64,000 bases of DNA from Paraspadella gotoi. Its lineage: Eukaryota; Chaetognatha. Positions 23,484 through 46,611 of the stretch are shown piece by piece. The notes below the pieces were generated by a model, which saw only the letters and a list, made by a program, of their open reading frames with translations, did not search any database and was not told where the DNA came from. The stretch is from assembly GCA_051294375.1 (NCBI GenBank), contig CM119267.1:23862111-23926110 (forward strand). Reading direction: 5' to 3'. The translations under genes and the position numbers were made by a program. Positions within the stretch are counted from its first letter, which is position 1. Each line of letters opens with the position of its first letter.

Positions 23484-24346
23484 AGCTTATAATGTTTTAA
23501 TTCTAACTCTCATCGCTGATGGAATCGAAACCAAAATTGGAATCGATCCGCGACTCGGATGAAATCTACCGAGACTCTCATTGGATGAAATATCGTCGGA
23601 ACTGACCAATGAGAAGACGGACTTTTAGCCCTTTAGTTTTACTCATTTCCTCCCGCTTACTATCGTCTTTCTCTATTTTCAACCTTACCCCTAAACATTT
23701 GCTCCTCACTTTCCTCCAGCAACGACTCCCCCGCAGATGAACGACTCTCCCAAGTGTCGACAACATCTGTCGCATCTGCTTCGAGTTACGACGAACACCT
23801 GCACCGCCTGGAGGGTAGTGAAGTCGGTCCGCCGTCGGAAGGCGTCCGAAAGCCTGACACCTGATGTGGAAATGCGGTAGGTGGAAACTTTAGTGTTTAA
23901 ATAGTAATTTTTTTAGTCTGTCTGTCTATCTCTGGATATTATGTTATATAGAATAATCAATTATCCTTTAACTCACCCAAACCGGACGATCGTCCTTGAA
24001 AGAGCTCGTCGACGCCCGGGAGACAAACCGGCTGCACGAAGTCGTTGAGCGGAAAGGTTCGTTCATCTCCAGGATCGCGATGTCGTAGTCGAGAGTGGTG
24101 GAGAATGTAGTTTGGGGTGGACGATGGCCGATTTGATGGAGGCGGGTCTGAAATATGGGAGCAGTAGGTGTGCGGGGAATAGATAAATAAAATTAATAAT
24201 AATTAATTTGATAAATACGATATCTAATTTGATAAGAAATTATGAATATAGTATTGAATAAATAGATGAATATGTTTTACATGTTTTAATTTTTAAACTA
24301 TGTTTTAAAAAAGATCAAAATATTGATAGATATGATAGATAATAGA

Positions 24347-24403
<57 letters not shown>

Positions 24404-25156
24404 AGATAGATAATGATAGACGGAACGACGTTCGACGAGGGACGACTGGCGACCACAATCCTCTTCCGTTCGGCTCTCTCGATTCAAATGTCACGACAGA
24501 GGCGCTGATTTATCCGATAGAGACAGAGTTCGAGACAATGAGCGGCGGTCAAAGCGCGTGGTGACAGAATATGAGGGCGCCGCCAGTACATGGCGGATAG
24601 AAGACCTACAAAGGGATAGAGGCTTTACAAGGGAGAGACAGAAAAGATATACATTCTTTGTCAATGGAGGAAACGCACTAGGTAACGGAGAAACAGACAA
24701 AGAAGATAGACAGAACAGACTCATAGAACTATATATATACGCTAAACCGTTGCTCGGGAAACTGGTTCTGCCTTTAACTCTTCCTTTTCATTAAAACGGA
24801 CGCTCAAAGACAGAGAATTCGTCGACAAGACAAGAGCGACACTGAAAGTGACAGACTTGATGAGGGCAGATGGAAGAGACAGATAGCGTTATATGACAGA
24901 CAACTAGTCAATATCTATTACATGCTAAGACTCACGAAAGCTCATGGAAAGAAGAGATAGAAGAGAGAGAAGACTCATACAGACGGACAGAGAGACAAAG
25001 AGAAATGACAAAGAGACAGAAAGGGAAATGTGCAGATAGAGAGAGGGACAAACTCCTCAAACTCAAAGTGGAGTGAAACGGACAATCAGACGAATGAGGG
25101 AGCCAAAAAAAGAGAAAGAGTTGCAGAGAGAAATTGGGCCAGAAAGAGAGGCGAGA

Positions 25157-25235
<79 letters not shown>

Positions 25236-25727
25236 AGGAGGAGAGAGAGAGAGACCGCCAGACTGATTTGACCTAACCAAGGAAACTCTCAAGCAAGAGA
25301 GAGATAGAGACAGATAGACAGACCGACTGACCTGCCAGGAAACTCCTTCTCATCCGCTCCTCTTCCTCCAACGATTCTAGAAATTCTTTTCTCTTCGAAG
25401 ACTCGTCGACCGCAGGAGCGAGGAAATGGGTCGACGCGAAGGGTGGAGCAGGAGTCGGCGGTTAGGGTAGTGGAGTGGATTGTTTTGTTAGTGGGTCGAT
25501 GGTTGGAGTAGTGGAGTCAATTGTCAGTGGTAGGTGAGTCAGTCGTGACGGCGATGAGACATCCGTCCATTGAGCGAAAGAGCAGTATATCCGGCAGTCT
25601 CGAGGCTAGTAACTGGACGAAAGTGGATGAGTGAGTACTGGAGCGGCTTTGGCTCGAAAGGAGCCCGCCGCTGAAAGTCAAGATCAACGCGATAGACAAA
25701 AGATCGAGTTTTCCATTCCAATTTCAT
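21914..25727 (-). CDS. Membrane-anchored S1 serine protease with mucin-like stalk (noisy copy, complete 3' end)
   Basis: This copy carries the same five-exon gene as 27896-31281, with ATG at 25727, and it alone shows the 3' end. After the catalytic domain comes a Thr/Ser/Pro stalk built of units like PMTETSPQ, then GVSVGLIILFIFIL, a C-terminal hydrophobic anchor, and a TGA at 21914-21916. The architecture resembles GPI- or tail-anchored trypsins of the prostasin/testisin type. Single-base indels break the signal-peptide exon, the His exon and parts of the stalk, but the second copy repairs most of these. The block downstream of GDSG is correct here where it reads GCGCAGGCGGGAAG. Confidence 0.75.
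24340..24420. repeat. (GATA)n microsatellite, first copy
   Basis: It is interrupted GATA repeats in a protease intron. The counterpart at 29881-29970 is longer and uninterrupted. Confidence 0.85.
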
Positions 25728-25899
25728 CTTTTCGAATTTTTGAGCAAAAATTTAGAGAATTCGTCCATTTTCTTTTTTTTTCTCGCCGATTTCGATCATA
25801 ATTTTATGGAGTTATTTATAATTTGACGATTTTTTCCCGTACGTAATATTTTATTTATAAGTTTTTAATTAATCTCAAGTTTTTTTTTAAATTATAATT

Positions 25900-26309
25900 A
25901 ATAATTACTCACTATTCTTTTTCAAATGGAACGAAATTTGAATTTGAACTGAAATATAATTGAGCGTAGAGTGGATAGAATTCTAGGTCACAGCCGTGAG
26001 ATCTTGGTTTCATTGGAAAGCTTTCGCTCTGTAACTCTCGTCCTTAAATGTGAAACCTGAAGTCTTTTTTTTTTTTCCCGCAATTTCTGTCAGATTGCAT
26101 TAAATATATCGATGGCGGATCGCCCTGAAAAATTTGGTCAACGCCGAAGAAGATTTTTCACAGTCGAGTTTTTGGAGTTCATAAACATTTTTTTAAAAAT
26201 TTCCTTTAAATATATAATTATTTTTTTTTTGGTTCCTTTAAAAAAATCCCGAAAAGCCTCCCTTGGTTTCTCTCAGCGATGACGACGTTGACAAACAAGT
26301 TTTGTCCAT

Positions 26310-26343
<34 letters not shown>

Positions 26344-26925
26344 TAAGGAAGACGAACAAATGAATCTTGACTCAAGATCTAAATTGAGAAAATATATTTC
26401 GCTGACGAGCATGATAGTAGTCTCCATAAGTGAGGGTAAAGGGGAAAAAATTAACGCTTTCAACAAAGTAAAGTTGTGGAATTATTGTAATTCAAACAAA
26501 TTAGGCAGATCATGAGTATCGAAAGAGCTGTGATAGAAGAATTTATTCAAGCTAGAACGTTGGGATTTAATCCAGTCGACCTGCTTCAGAGAAATCCAAT
26601 CCATCATTTTGCTGTAGGAGAATATGAAAACAAAACAAGTTTTGAACAAACAATGCAATTTAAATTTAATATAAGGAAATAAATCAAAATCAAAGAATAA
26701 ATTTTTTTTCTATCATTCAAACGCATTTCCACTATTTCATCAAGACTTAATTTCCAGCAAAAATCACACATTTTCACACCCACAAATAAAATTTCAAGTC
26801 AATCGTTCGATCCACTCCTGAGTAATTGGCGTTTAAAGCGAGGGAGGGATGGACCGACGGACAGAGGGATGATCGACGGACAGACATCGGTTTTTTATTT
26901 TTTTTTTCTTAATTACCGGTATATT
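25900..26925. other. Region upstream of the protease, no gene supported
   Basis: It contains a (CGA)n run at 26310-26343, AT-rich sequence and a (GGACAGA)-like stretch near 26850-26890. Short open frames over the CGA run encode poly-Asp or poly-Ser and are not credible. The promoter of the minus-strand protease should lie here, but I recognise no element. Confidence 0.5.
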
Positions 26926-26927
26926 AG

Positions 26928-27123
26928 GTGTACTAAAATCCATCAACCGTTCATCAGCGGCCATTGGTGCCGGAGGCAAGTCATTCGCCTCCCATTCGGC
27001 TCCAACCCAAAGGTCCGGGGTTCTAGCCCGGTGGCGCGCCTAGCAGTTAGAGAGACGGGGCGCTTAACCCGCCTGTAACACGGTGTTTACAGCCTGATCC
27101 GAAGCTCAGGGACTGCTTATATT
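26928..27123 (+). repeat. SINE-like element, family A (reference copy)
   Basis: It has a tRNA-like region with a B box GGTTCTAGCCC at 27019-27029, followed by GGCGCTTAACCCGCCTGTAA and GCCTGATCCGAAGCTCAGGG. The partner block repeats it at 32476-32672. Confidence 0.75.
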
Positions 27124-27870
27124 GAATCATAATTTGATGTTCTGAAAAATAATTGGCGCAATAAATGAAAATCAAACACTCAGAAAATATAGATATGGAG
27201 AGAGCCAGCTTTGCTCATGATTTTTAATGGAGGGAATTAACAATAAATATCATACATTGCTAATGACTATCACTCTAATCACTCAAAAATCACGGTAAAA
27301 CAGAGTTTGGGCATAAATTCTAATTCTCTGCTTCACCAAATCGCTTTGTTACTCTTTTTTCAATCTTGATTTTTCCTTTTTAAGTAAATCCAGCCAATCG
27401 CCTTGGTTTTTCAATTCCTTTACGCCGAAAAAAATTTCCAGCCAATCACGAGTCTCGTGTTCTGCAAATTAAACCGATTTCATGCAACAAAAAAAACCAT
27501 CACGGCTCAGTTCGGGTTAAAAACTTCCAGTGTTTTTGGCAAAATAACCTAAAAAAGATTCACCAAACTTACAACTTTGTATTTTTCTTAAATTATGCGT
27601 GCTATTTACTCTTTTCCGTCACTGAGTTTTAATTTTTTAACCAATTGCCCGTTTTTTAACTAATGCTTTTTTTTAACTATGCTTTCACATTTAAGCCTTT
27701 CAACTGCTTCTCTGCGATAAAATTCGCTGATCATCTTAAATTTAAATGATTTTTACTTTTGCATAAATGTATTCCAGTTTTTTATTTTTTACTTGGTTTT
27801 TTCTTATGTCTCTATTGATTCAATGATCTAATTGGATTAACAAACAATATTTCGATATTGAATCAATCCA

Positions 27871-27895
27871 NNNNNNNNNNNNNNNNNNNNNNNNN
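27871..27895. other. 25-N gap between duplicate blocks
   Basis: A round 25-N run separates the two copies, as at 17101-17125. It looks like a placeholder rather than a measured gap. Confidence 0.85.
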
Positions 27896-31281
<3,386 letters not shown>

Positions 31282-31860
31282 CTTTTTCGAATTTTTGAGC
31301 AAAAAATTTAGAGAATTCGTCATTTTCTTTTTTTTTTTCTCGCCGATTTCGATCATAATTTTATGGAGTTATTTATAATTTGACGATTTTTCCGTACGTA
31401 TATATTTATTATAAGTTTTTAATTAATCTCAGTTTTTTTTTAAATTATAATTAAATAATTACTCAACTTATCTTTTTCAAATGGAACGAAATTTGAATTT
31501 GAACTGAAAATATAATTGAGCGTAGAGTGGATAGAATTCTAGGTCACAGCCGTGAGATCTTGGTTTCATTGGAAAGCTTTCGCTCTGTAAACTCTCGTCC
31601 TTAATGTGAGACCTGAAGTGTTTTTTTTTTCCCGCAATTTCTGTCAGATTGCATTAAATATATCGATGGCGGATCGCCCTGAAAATTTGGTCAACGCCGA
31701 AGAAGATTTTCACAGTCGGAGTTTTTGGAGTTCATAAACATTTTTTTAAAAATTTTCCTTTAAATATATATTATTTTTTTTTGGTTCCTTTAAAAAAATC
31801 CCGAAAGCCTCCCTTGGTTTCTCTCAGCGATGACGACGTGGACAAACAAGTTTTGTCCAT

Positions 31861-31892
<32 letters not shown>

Positions 31893-32475
31893 CATAAGGA
31901 AGACGAACAAATGATCTTGACTCATGATCTAAATTGAGAAATATATTTCGCTGACGAGCATGATAGTAGTCTCCATAAGTGAGGGTAAAGGGGAAAAAAA
32001 TTAACGCTTTCAACAAAGTAAAGTTGTGGAATTATTGTAATTCAAACAAATTAGCAGATCATGAGTATCGGAAAGAGCTGTGATAGAAGAATTTATTCAA
32101 GCTAGAACGTTGGGATTTAATCCAGTCGACCTGCTTCAGAGAAATCCAAATCCATCATTTTGCTGCAGGAGAATATGAAAACAAAACAAGTTTGAACAAA
32201 CAATGCAATTTAATTTAATATAAAAGGAAATAATCATAATCAAAGAATAAATTTTTTTTTTCTATTCAAACGCATTTCCACTATTTCATCAAGACTTAAT
32301 TTCCAGCAAAATCACACATTTTCACACCCACAAATAAAATTTCAAGTCAATCGTTCGATCCACTCCTGAGTAATTGGCGTTTAAAGCGAGGGAGGGATGG
32401 ACCGACGGACAGAGGGATGGATCGACGGACAGACATCGGTTTTTTAGTTTTTTTTTCTTAATACCGGTATATTAT

Positions 32476-32672
32476 GGTGTACTAAAATCCATCAACCCTT
32501 CATCAGCGGCCATTGGTGCCGGAGGCAAGTCATTCGCCTCCCATTCGGCTCCCAACCCAAAGGTCCGGGGTTCTAGCCCGGTGGCGCGCCTAGCAGTTAA
32601 GAGAGACGGGGCGCTTAACCCGCCTGTAACACGGTGTTACAGCCTGATCCGAAGCTCAGGGACTGCTTATAT
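32476..32672 (+). repeat. SINE-like element, family A (duplicate-block copy)
   Basis: It is almost identical to 26928-27123, with the B box at 32569-32579. It is a copy by block duplication, not an independent insertion. Confidence 0.75.
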
Positions 32673-33325
32673 TGAATCATAATTTGATGTTCTGAAAAAT
32701 AATTGGCGCAATAATGAAAATCAAACCTCAGAAAATATAGATATGGAAGAGAGCCAGCTTTGCTCATGATTTTTAATGAGGGAATTAACAATATAATATC
32801 ATACATTGCTAATGACTATCACTCAATCACTCACAAATCACGGTAAAACAGAGTTTGGCATAAATTCTAATTCTCTGCTTCACCAAAATCGCTTGTTACT
32901 TTTTCAATCTTGATTTTTCAAGTTTTTAATCCAGCCAATCGCTTGGTTTTTTCAATTCTTCGCCGAAATTTCAGCCAATCAGAGTCGTGTTCTGCAAATG
33001 TAAACCGATTTCATGCAACAAAAAAAACCATCACGGCTCAGTTCGGGCTAAAAAACTTCACCGTGTTTTGGCAAAAATAACCTAAAAAAGATTCACCAAA
33101 CTTACAACTTTTGTACTTTTCTAAATATGCGTGTATTTACTCTTTCCGTCTGCTGAGTTTTAATTTTTTAACCAATGCTTTTTTAACTAATGCTTTTTTA
33201 ACTAATGCTTTCACATTAGCCTTTCAAACTGCTTCTCTGCGATAAAATTCGCTGATCATCTTTAACATTTAAATGATTTTTACTTTTGCATAAATGTTTC
33301 CGTTTATTACTGTTTTTATGTCTCT

Positions 33326-33376
33326 ATTGATTCAATGATCTAATTGAATTACAAACAATTAGATCATTGAATCAAT
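33326..33376. repeat. Perfect inverted repeat, 21-bp arms, 9-bp loop
   Basis: The arm starting ATTGATTCAATGATC at 33326-33346 pairs with its exact reverse complement at 33356-33376. The corresponding place in the other block (27812-27868) is where that block ends at N, with the second arm garbled. Confidence 0.9.
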
Positions 33377-33449
33377 TATGTACCGCAGATTTATTATAAT
33401 ATTTTTATGTAGACATCGTGTTATTTCTCTCTTTTCGTTGTGTTTTGTA

Positions 33450-33530
33450 ATTTAGGAAATTGAAAATGGGCAACAACGATTTATTAAACATCATTATTGT
33501 TGCCCATTAATACTTTCGAATTTCCTAAAT
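33450..33530. ncRNA. 81-nt hairpin, candidate microRNA precursor or MITE
   Basis: ATTTAGGAAATT at the left end and AATTTCCTAAAT at the right end pair perfectly. Inside, ATGGGCAACAA pairs with TTGTTGCCCAT around a loop of about 20 nt, with one small bulge (TATTA side). The length and bulge pattern suit a pre-miRNA, but a short transposon remnant is equally possible. I do not recognise the sequence. Confidence 0.4.
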
Positions 33531-33832
33531 ATTTTTTATGAAAACATGTCCAACTCAGGCTCGTCCTCTTTATTTCTTCTTATTCTGGACAACAAAGAAA
33601 ATAATGAATGCAAGAAGAAGAAAAAAGCAACAAAAATATGATCGATTTTTAAGAAATTTAGTTGAGCGATGATTGGTTGTAATTTAATCGTGACCAAGCT
33701 TTTCGACAAGCTTTTCGTGACGGAAAAGTCGAAATCTCAAAAGCGGGAATTTAAAAATGATCTGAAGGCGGAATCAAATTTTCTTTTATTATATCATTTT
33801 TCTTTTTTTTTTTTTGTCTTTTTTATCTTTAT

Positions 33833-33836
<4 letters not shown>

Positions 33837-33903
<67 letters not shown>

Positions 33904-33924
33904 CTTCTCTCTCTCTCTCTCTTC

Positions 33925-33961
<37 letters not shown>
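33837..33961. repeat. (CT)n microsatellite
   Basis: It is about 125 bp of CT with rare CCT and TCTT interruptions, directly upstream of the first visible DUF2585 exon. Confidence 0.9.
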
Positions 33962-33965
<4 letters not shown>

Positions 33966-33981
33966 GCCTCCGTTTCTCTTC

Positions 33982-35533
33982 AGCCCGATCTACGATGGTT
34001 TTTCACTCCGGCTCCTGGTGGCCGATTTACGTTTCCGATTTCTACGGACCCGGATGTAGTCAACATCCTTTCGATCCTTACAGGAAAGTCGAGTTTAGCA
34101 TTATCTTTCCTTACCTTCGCCCGTCAAAATTACTTACCCCATTCATTACTCACCACATCCCTCACACATACCAGCTTCACTCACATCCTTCACGGATTCA
34201 TCTTCTACGCACTCCTGGTCGTCTTACCTTCCGCCTTCATCGACTTACCCTCTTGGTGGGTCTTCGAGTGGGCCGCCATCTTGTCGGCCGCGTTGGAGGT
34301 CGGGTGGGAACTCGTAGAGAATTCGGAGATGGTCATGAGTCGATTCAGGCAGACGTCGGGCGTGTCGGGTGAGTTGTCGGGTTGGGTCGTGATTCAATTG
34401 TGAAAAATTTAGCAGAAAACAATTTTTAAAATATCTTTGGGCGTCTATTGTATGTACATACTAATGTGATAATTTCAAAATTTTTTTATGATTATTAAAA
34501 TCTAATATTTTTGGGATTGGGACGTTAGTGTTTAAGTTTATATTCTATGTCTATGACATAAAATGATAGATTTCCTTCAAAGCATCGCAAAGTTAAAAAC
34601 TTAAAATATTTTCTGCTCTTCTTATTAAACATTATTCTTTGTTCTCGTTAAAAAGTCGTCTATTGGTAAATCAAATATAAAAAAGAAGTAAACAAGGTAA
34701 TGCTCTTTTCGTATTGCCTTACTTAGCTTTTCTTTACTTTTCTTTTCAGTCGACTACCGAGGAGATTCCATCCAAAATTCCATCGGCGACGTCATCTGTG
34801 CAGAAACTGGATTTTGGATCTGCGTCGGTACATTTACTCTTCAGTCTGAAACGAATGATATCGGTCAAGGTCCCGGGTCTCAAGGTCTCAAGGTGTCATG
34901 GTCAAAGGTCTCAAGGACCAAGGGCCTTTAGACAGCACACTGATGGCTTTAGTGAACAGCAAACGGGTCACGTACCTCGAAAGCGATTCATGACAGCGTG
35001 GCGGAAGCTACGAAATACCGTTTCACCGACGAGAATGGCGAAGCAAGACCGGCTCGATATAATTGTGTCTGAGTTTAACATTGAGAGTTCTAAATCTGTA
35101 CTTATTCCCATCACGGTGATGCCCTGCGTCATGGGTATTATATACGTTTTTATACAGTAATACCCATGGAGTAAATATGGAACAATGATCAATCAGCATG
35201 CAGAAGAAACGGGCTAATATAAAATATTTTGGAGTGAATTCGTGACAGACTCTCATAGACTGTTGGACAGACAGACTCTCGTGGACAGACAGTCCTACAG
35301 ATCCGTATTTTTCTCTTCCTTCCCCCCCCCTCTCAGGTTTCGTCGCCGTCGGTCTCCCTTGGGCTCCGATCCTTTGGTACCTCGTGACGGAAATTCTCCT
35401 GGCGCTTCGTATCAGAGACGGACTGACTTTGACTTGGGTGCAGTTGGTCTTTGAGGTTGAGGCGATTAAGAAATGGCAGGGGGAGTTGTTGGAGAGAAAG
35501 AAGAGGGAGAGGGCGGAGGAGAAGAGGGAGTGA
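33982..35533 (+). CDS. DUF2585 (UPF0314) multi-pass membrane protein
   Basis: Four exons: 33982-34081 (5' limit uncertain; GSWWPIYVSDFYGPGCSQH and FDPY), 34175-34368 (SFTHILHGFIFYALLVVLPS; EVGWELVENSEMVMSRFRQT), 34750-34827 (DYRGDSIQNSIGDVIC) and 35337-35533 (WAPILWYLVTEILLALRIRD; GLTLTW; charged tail; TGA). The motifs SQHxFDxYSFTHxLHGFxFY, EVGWELVENS, DYxGDSIxNSxGD and IRDxLTL are the conserved core of DUF2585, a family of uncharacterised inner-membrane proteins known mainly from alphaproteobacteria. Phases match at every junction. Intron 1 would begin GAAAGT rather than GT. No upstream exon or signal anchor is identified; bacterial relatives have one more N-terminal helix. Function unknown. 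I am confident of the family and less so of the 5' end. Confidence 0.8.
34864..34930. repeat. Tandem AAGGTC(TC) motifs in DUF2585 intron 3
   Basis: Six or so GGTC cores (GGTCAAGGTCCC, TCAAGGTCTCAAGG, GGTCAAAGGTCTC) occur within 65 bp. Confidence 0.6.
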
Positions 35534-36290
35534 GGGAGGGGGAGAGGAGACGGGGGAGAGGGAGTGAGGGAGAAAGAGAGAGAAAGACGTAGTCAAATTC
35601 CGCTCAAAAACGGACGAGGAAAAAAGCACCGTCATTGACAAATATCAATCTTTTTTTATTTTTGCTTTTTCAAGTTGCTATTTATATATTTTAGCTTCCA
35701 AATCTAAGCTTGGTGGTTGTATACACTGTGATTAAATATTCCTTAACGGTTTCGTATGTATGTTCCCTCAATTTTTCGTTGAGTAATTTTAGACAGTCAA
35801 ATGAGATATACAGGAGCCAATAGCCATATAGCTACTGATACAGCCCCTACACTTACGTAGACTGGGTAAAACAGCTTTTAAAGTCTAAACTCTCTCTTGG
35901 TTTAGCTTACATATAATACTTTTATTTCTTATAATATTAATTATCACTTATTGTATTATTTATAACAGAAATCCGTCTTTCCAACGTAAGACTCGAAAAA
36001 TCTCATTTGCATAACAAAACGACAGAATCGATTCCGTTGATCCTTTTATGTTTTTGGTTTGTTTTTTTTCGAAACAAGTTGTAATGTGTTTTGTTGTCTT
36101 TGGACTGTTTATCACTCTGGGAATAATATAAATATATTTTATTATTACAAGTAAAATATTAATTTAGGTCAGTTATCCTCCTGGATATTTTAAGTGAGAT
36201 AAAAAAGTATAATTTCGAGAGGAGTTTCATTAAAATAATGTGACCCAAAAAGATTACCATTGAACGATTCACAATTAACAAAACATCGAA
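35534..36290. other. Intergenic, DUF2585 to mucin/WAP gene
   Basis: It is AT-rich, with GA-rich sequence just after the DUF2585 stop. It must hold the 3'UTR of one gene and the promoter of the next, but I see no recognisable site. Confidence 0.5.
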
Positions 36291-45670
<9,380 letters not shown>

Positions 45671-45695
45671 AAACGATGCCGATTATTTTTTTTCT

Positions 45696-45701
45696 AATAA
45701 A
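45696..45701 (+). terminator. AATAAA polyadenylation signal
   Basis: It lies 26 bases after the mucin/WAP stop codon, in a T-rich context. Confidence 0.5.
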
Positions 45702-45885
45702 AACTCTGGGAGGGAATAAACGAAACTCTGTGAGAGAGTCTTGATTGAAAGCTTGCATAGTCCTGCTATGTTATTATATCTCAAAGCCGTAAACCACCAT
45801 AGCCTGTCCCAAGTCAGGGGAAAGATAGCTTATTTATAAAATGAATGTATAGTTATTATATTGGTTGTACCAATTTTATTAATAA
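45700..45885 (+). repeat. Dispersed repeat family C
   Basis: It has GTGAGAGAGTCTTGATTGAA, AGCCTGTCCCAAGTCAGGGG and AAGATAGCTTATTTATAAAA and ends at ATTGGTTGTACCAAT. It starts within the 3'UTR of the mucin/WAP gene. Confidence 0.75.
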
Positions 45886-46611
45886 CCATCGTAACCAGCG
45901 TTGTTATTCTGTTTTTAGACGAATATAACTTTGAATTTATGCTTGAGCGACATCTTTGGAAAAAACGATACAAAGTAAACAAGAGAACATACAATTTAAA
46001 AACCTGAGCTCTTTCAATTAACTTTCAAGCAATAATGACCTTTGAGAACAGCAATATGACCCCATTTAATAATTTCTTGTCACTATCCAAACGAAAGGAA
46101 AAAGACAGAATTCTAGAGAGGAAAATTTATCGGGCAAATCATTTCGTTTTCGCTCATAATTTAATAAGCAATGAGTAATAACTTCCACGGAACAAAAGAG
46201 AAGATGAAATGTAATATGTCACCTTTTTTGTGTGTGGCAATAATCGATCATAATTAATGACTGATAGATGAAGGCTCAAGTTTAAAAGGTCAAGTCTAAA
46301 GACGGATGAGAAGTGTCTCGAAAGAATCGTTCGTTTATTTCATATCGATCGAAGAACGTCCGTTAAGTTTAACTTAATAAATTGTTAGTTTTCGCCTTAA
46401 CTTTGGTTTTTATTCGACTTGTGTTTTAGGTATCATTATATGTAAATTCGAATACATTTTAATTTTTGTTATTATTGAGTGCGCGTATTTGTGTACGAAT
46501 TTTATTTTTCGCCAAACGACCAAACCGATATTTCTGAATTGAAAGCAATTTCACAATTTTTTTTTATTTTAAAAGTTTCTATATTTACTTTTAATTTAAT
46601 TTTAGAAGCCA

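Larger units (their letters stand above)
22300..27870. repeat. First member of a duplicated block (partner 27896-33376)
   Basis: The same order of features (protease, (CGA)n tract, SINE family A, AT-rich tail ending at a palindrome) occurs twice in the same orientation. Copies differ by scattered one-base indels, and this copy is the less accurate over the protease exons. The block ends at a 25-N gap. Confidence 0.85.

Noticed and set aside
26279-26515. Plus-strand frame with 11 consecutive Asp
   Set aside because: It is built on a (GAC)n microsatellite that differs between duplicate copies, with no exon signals.
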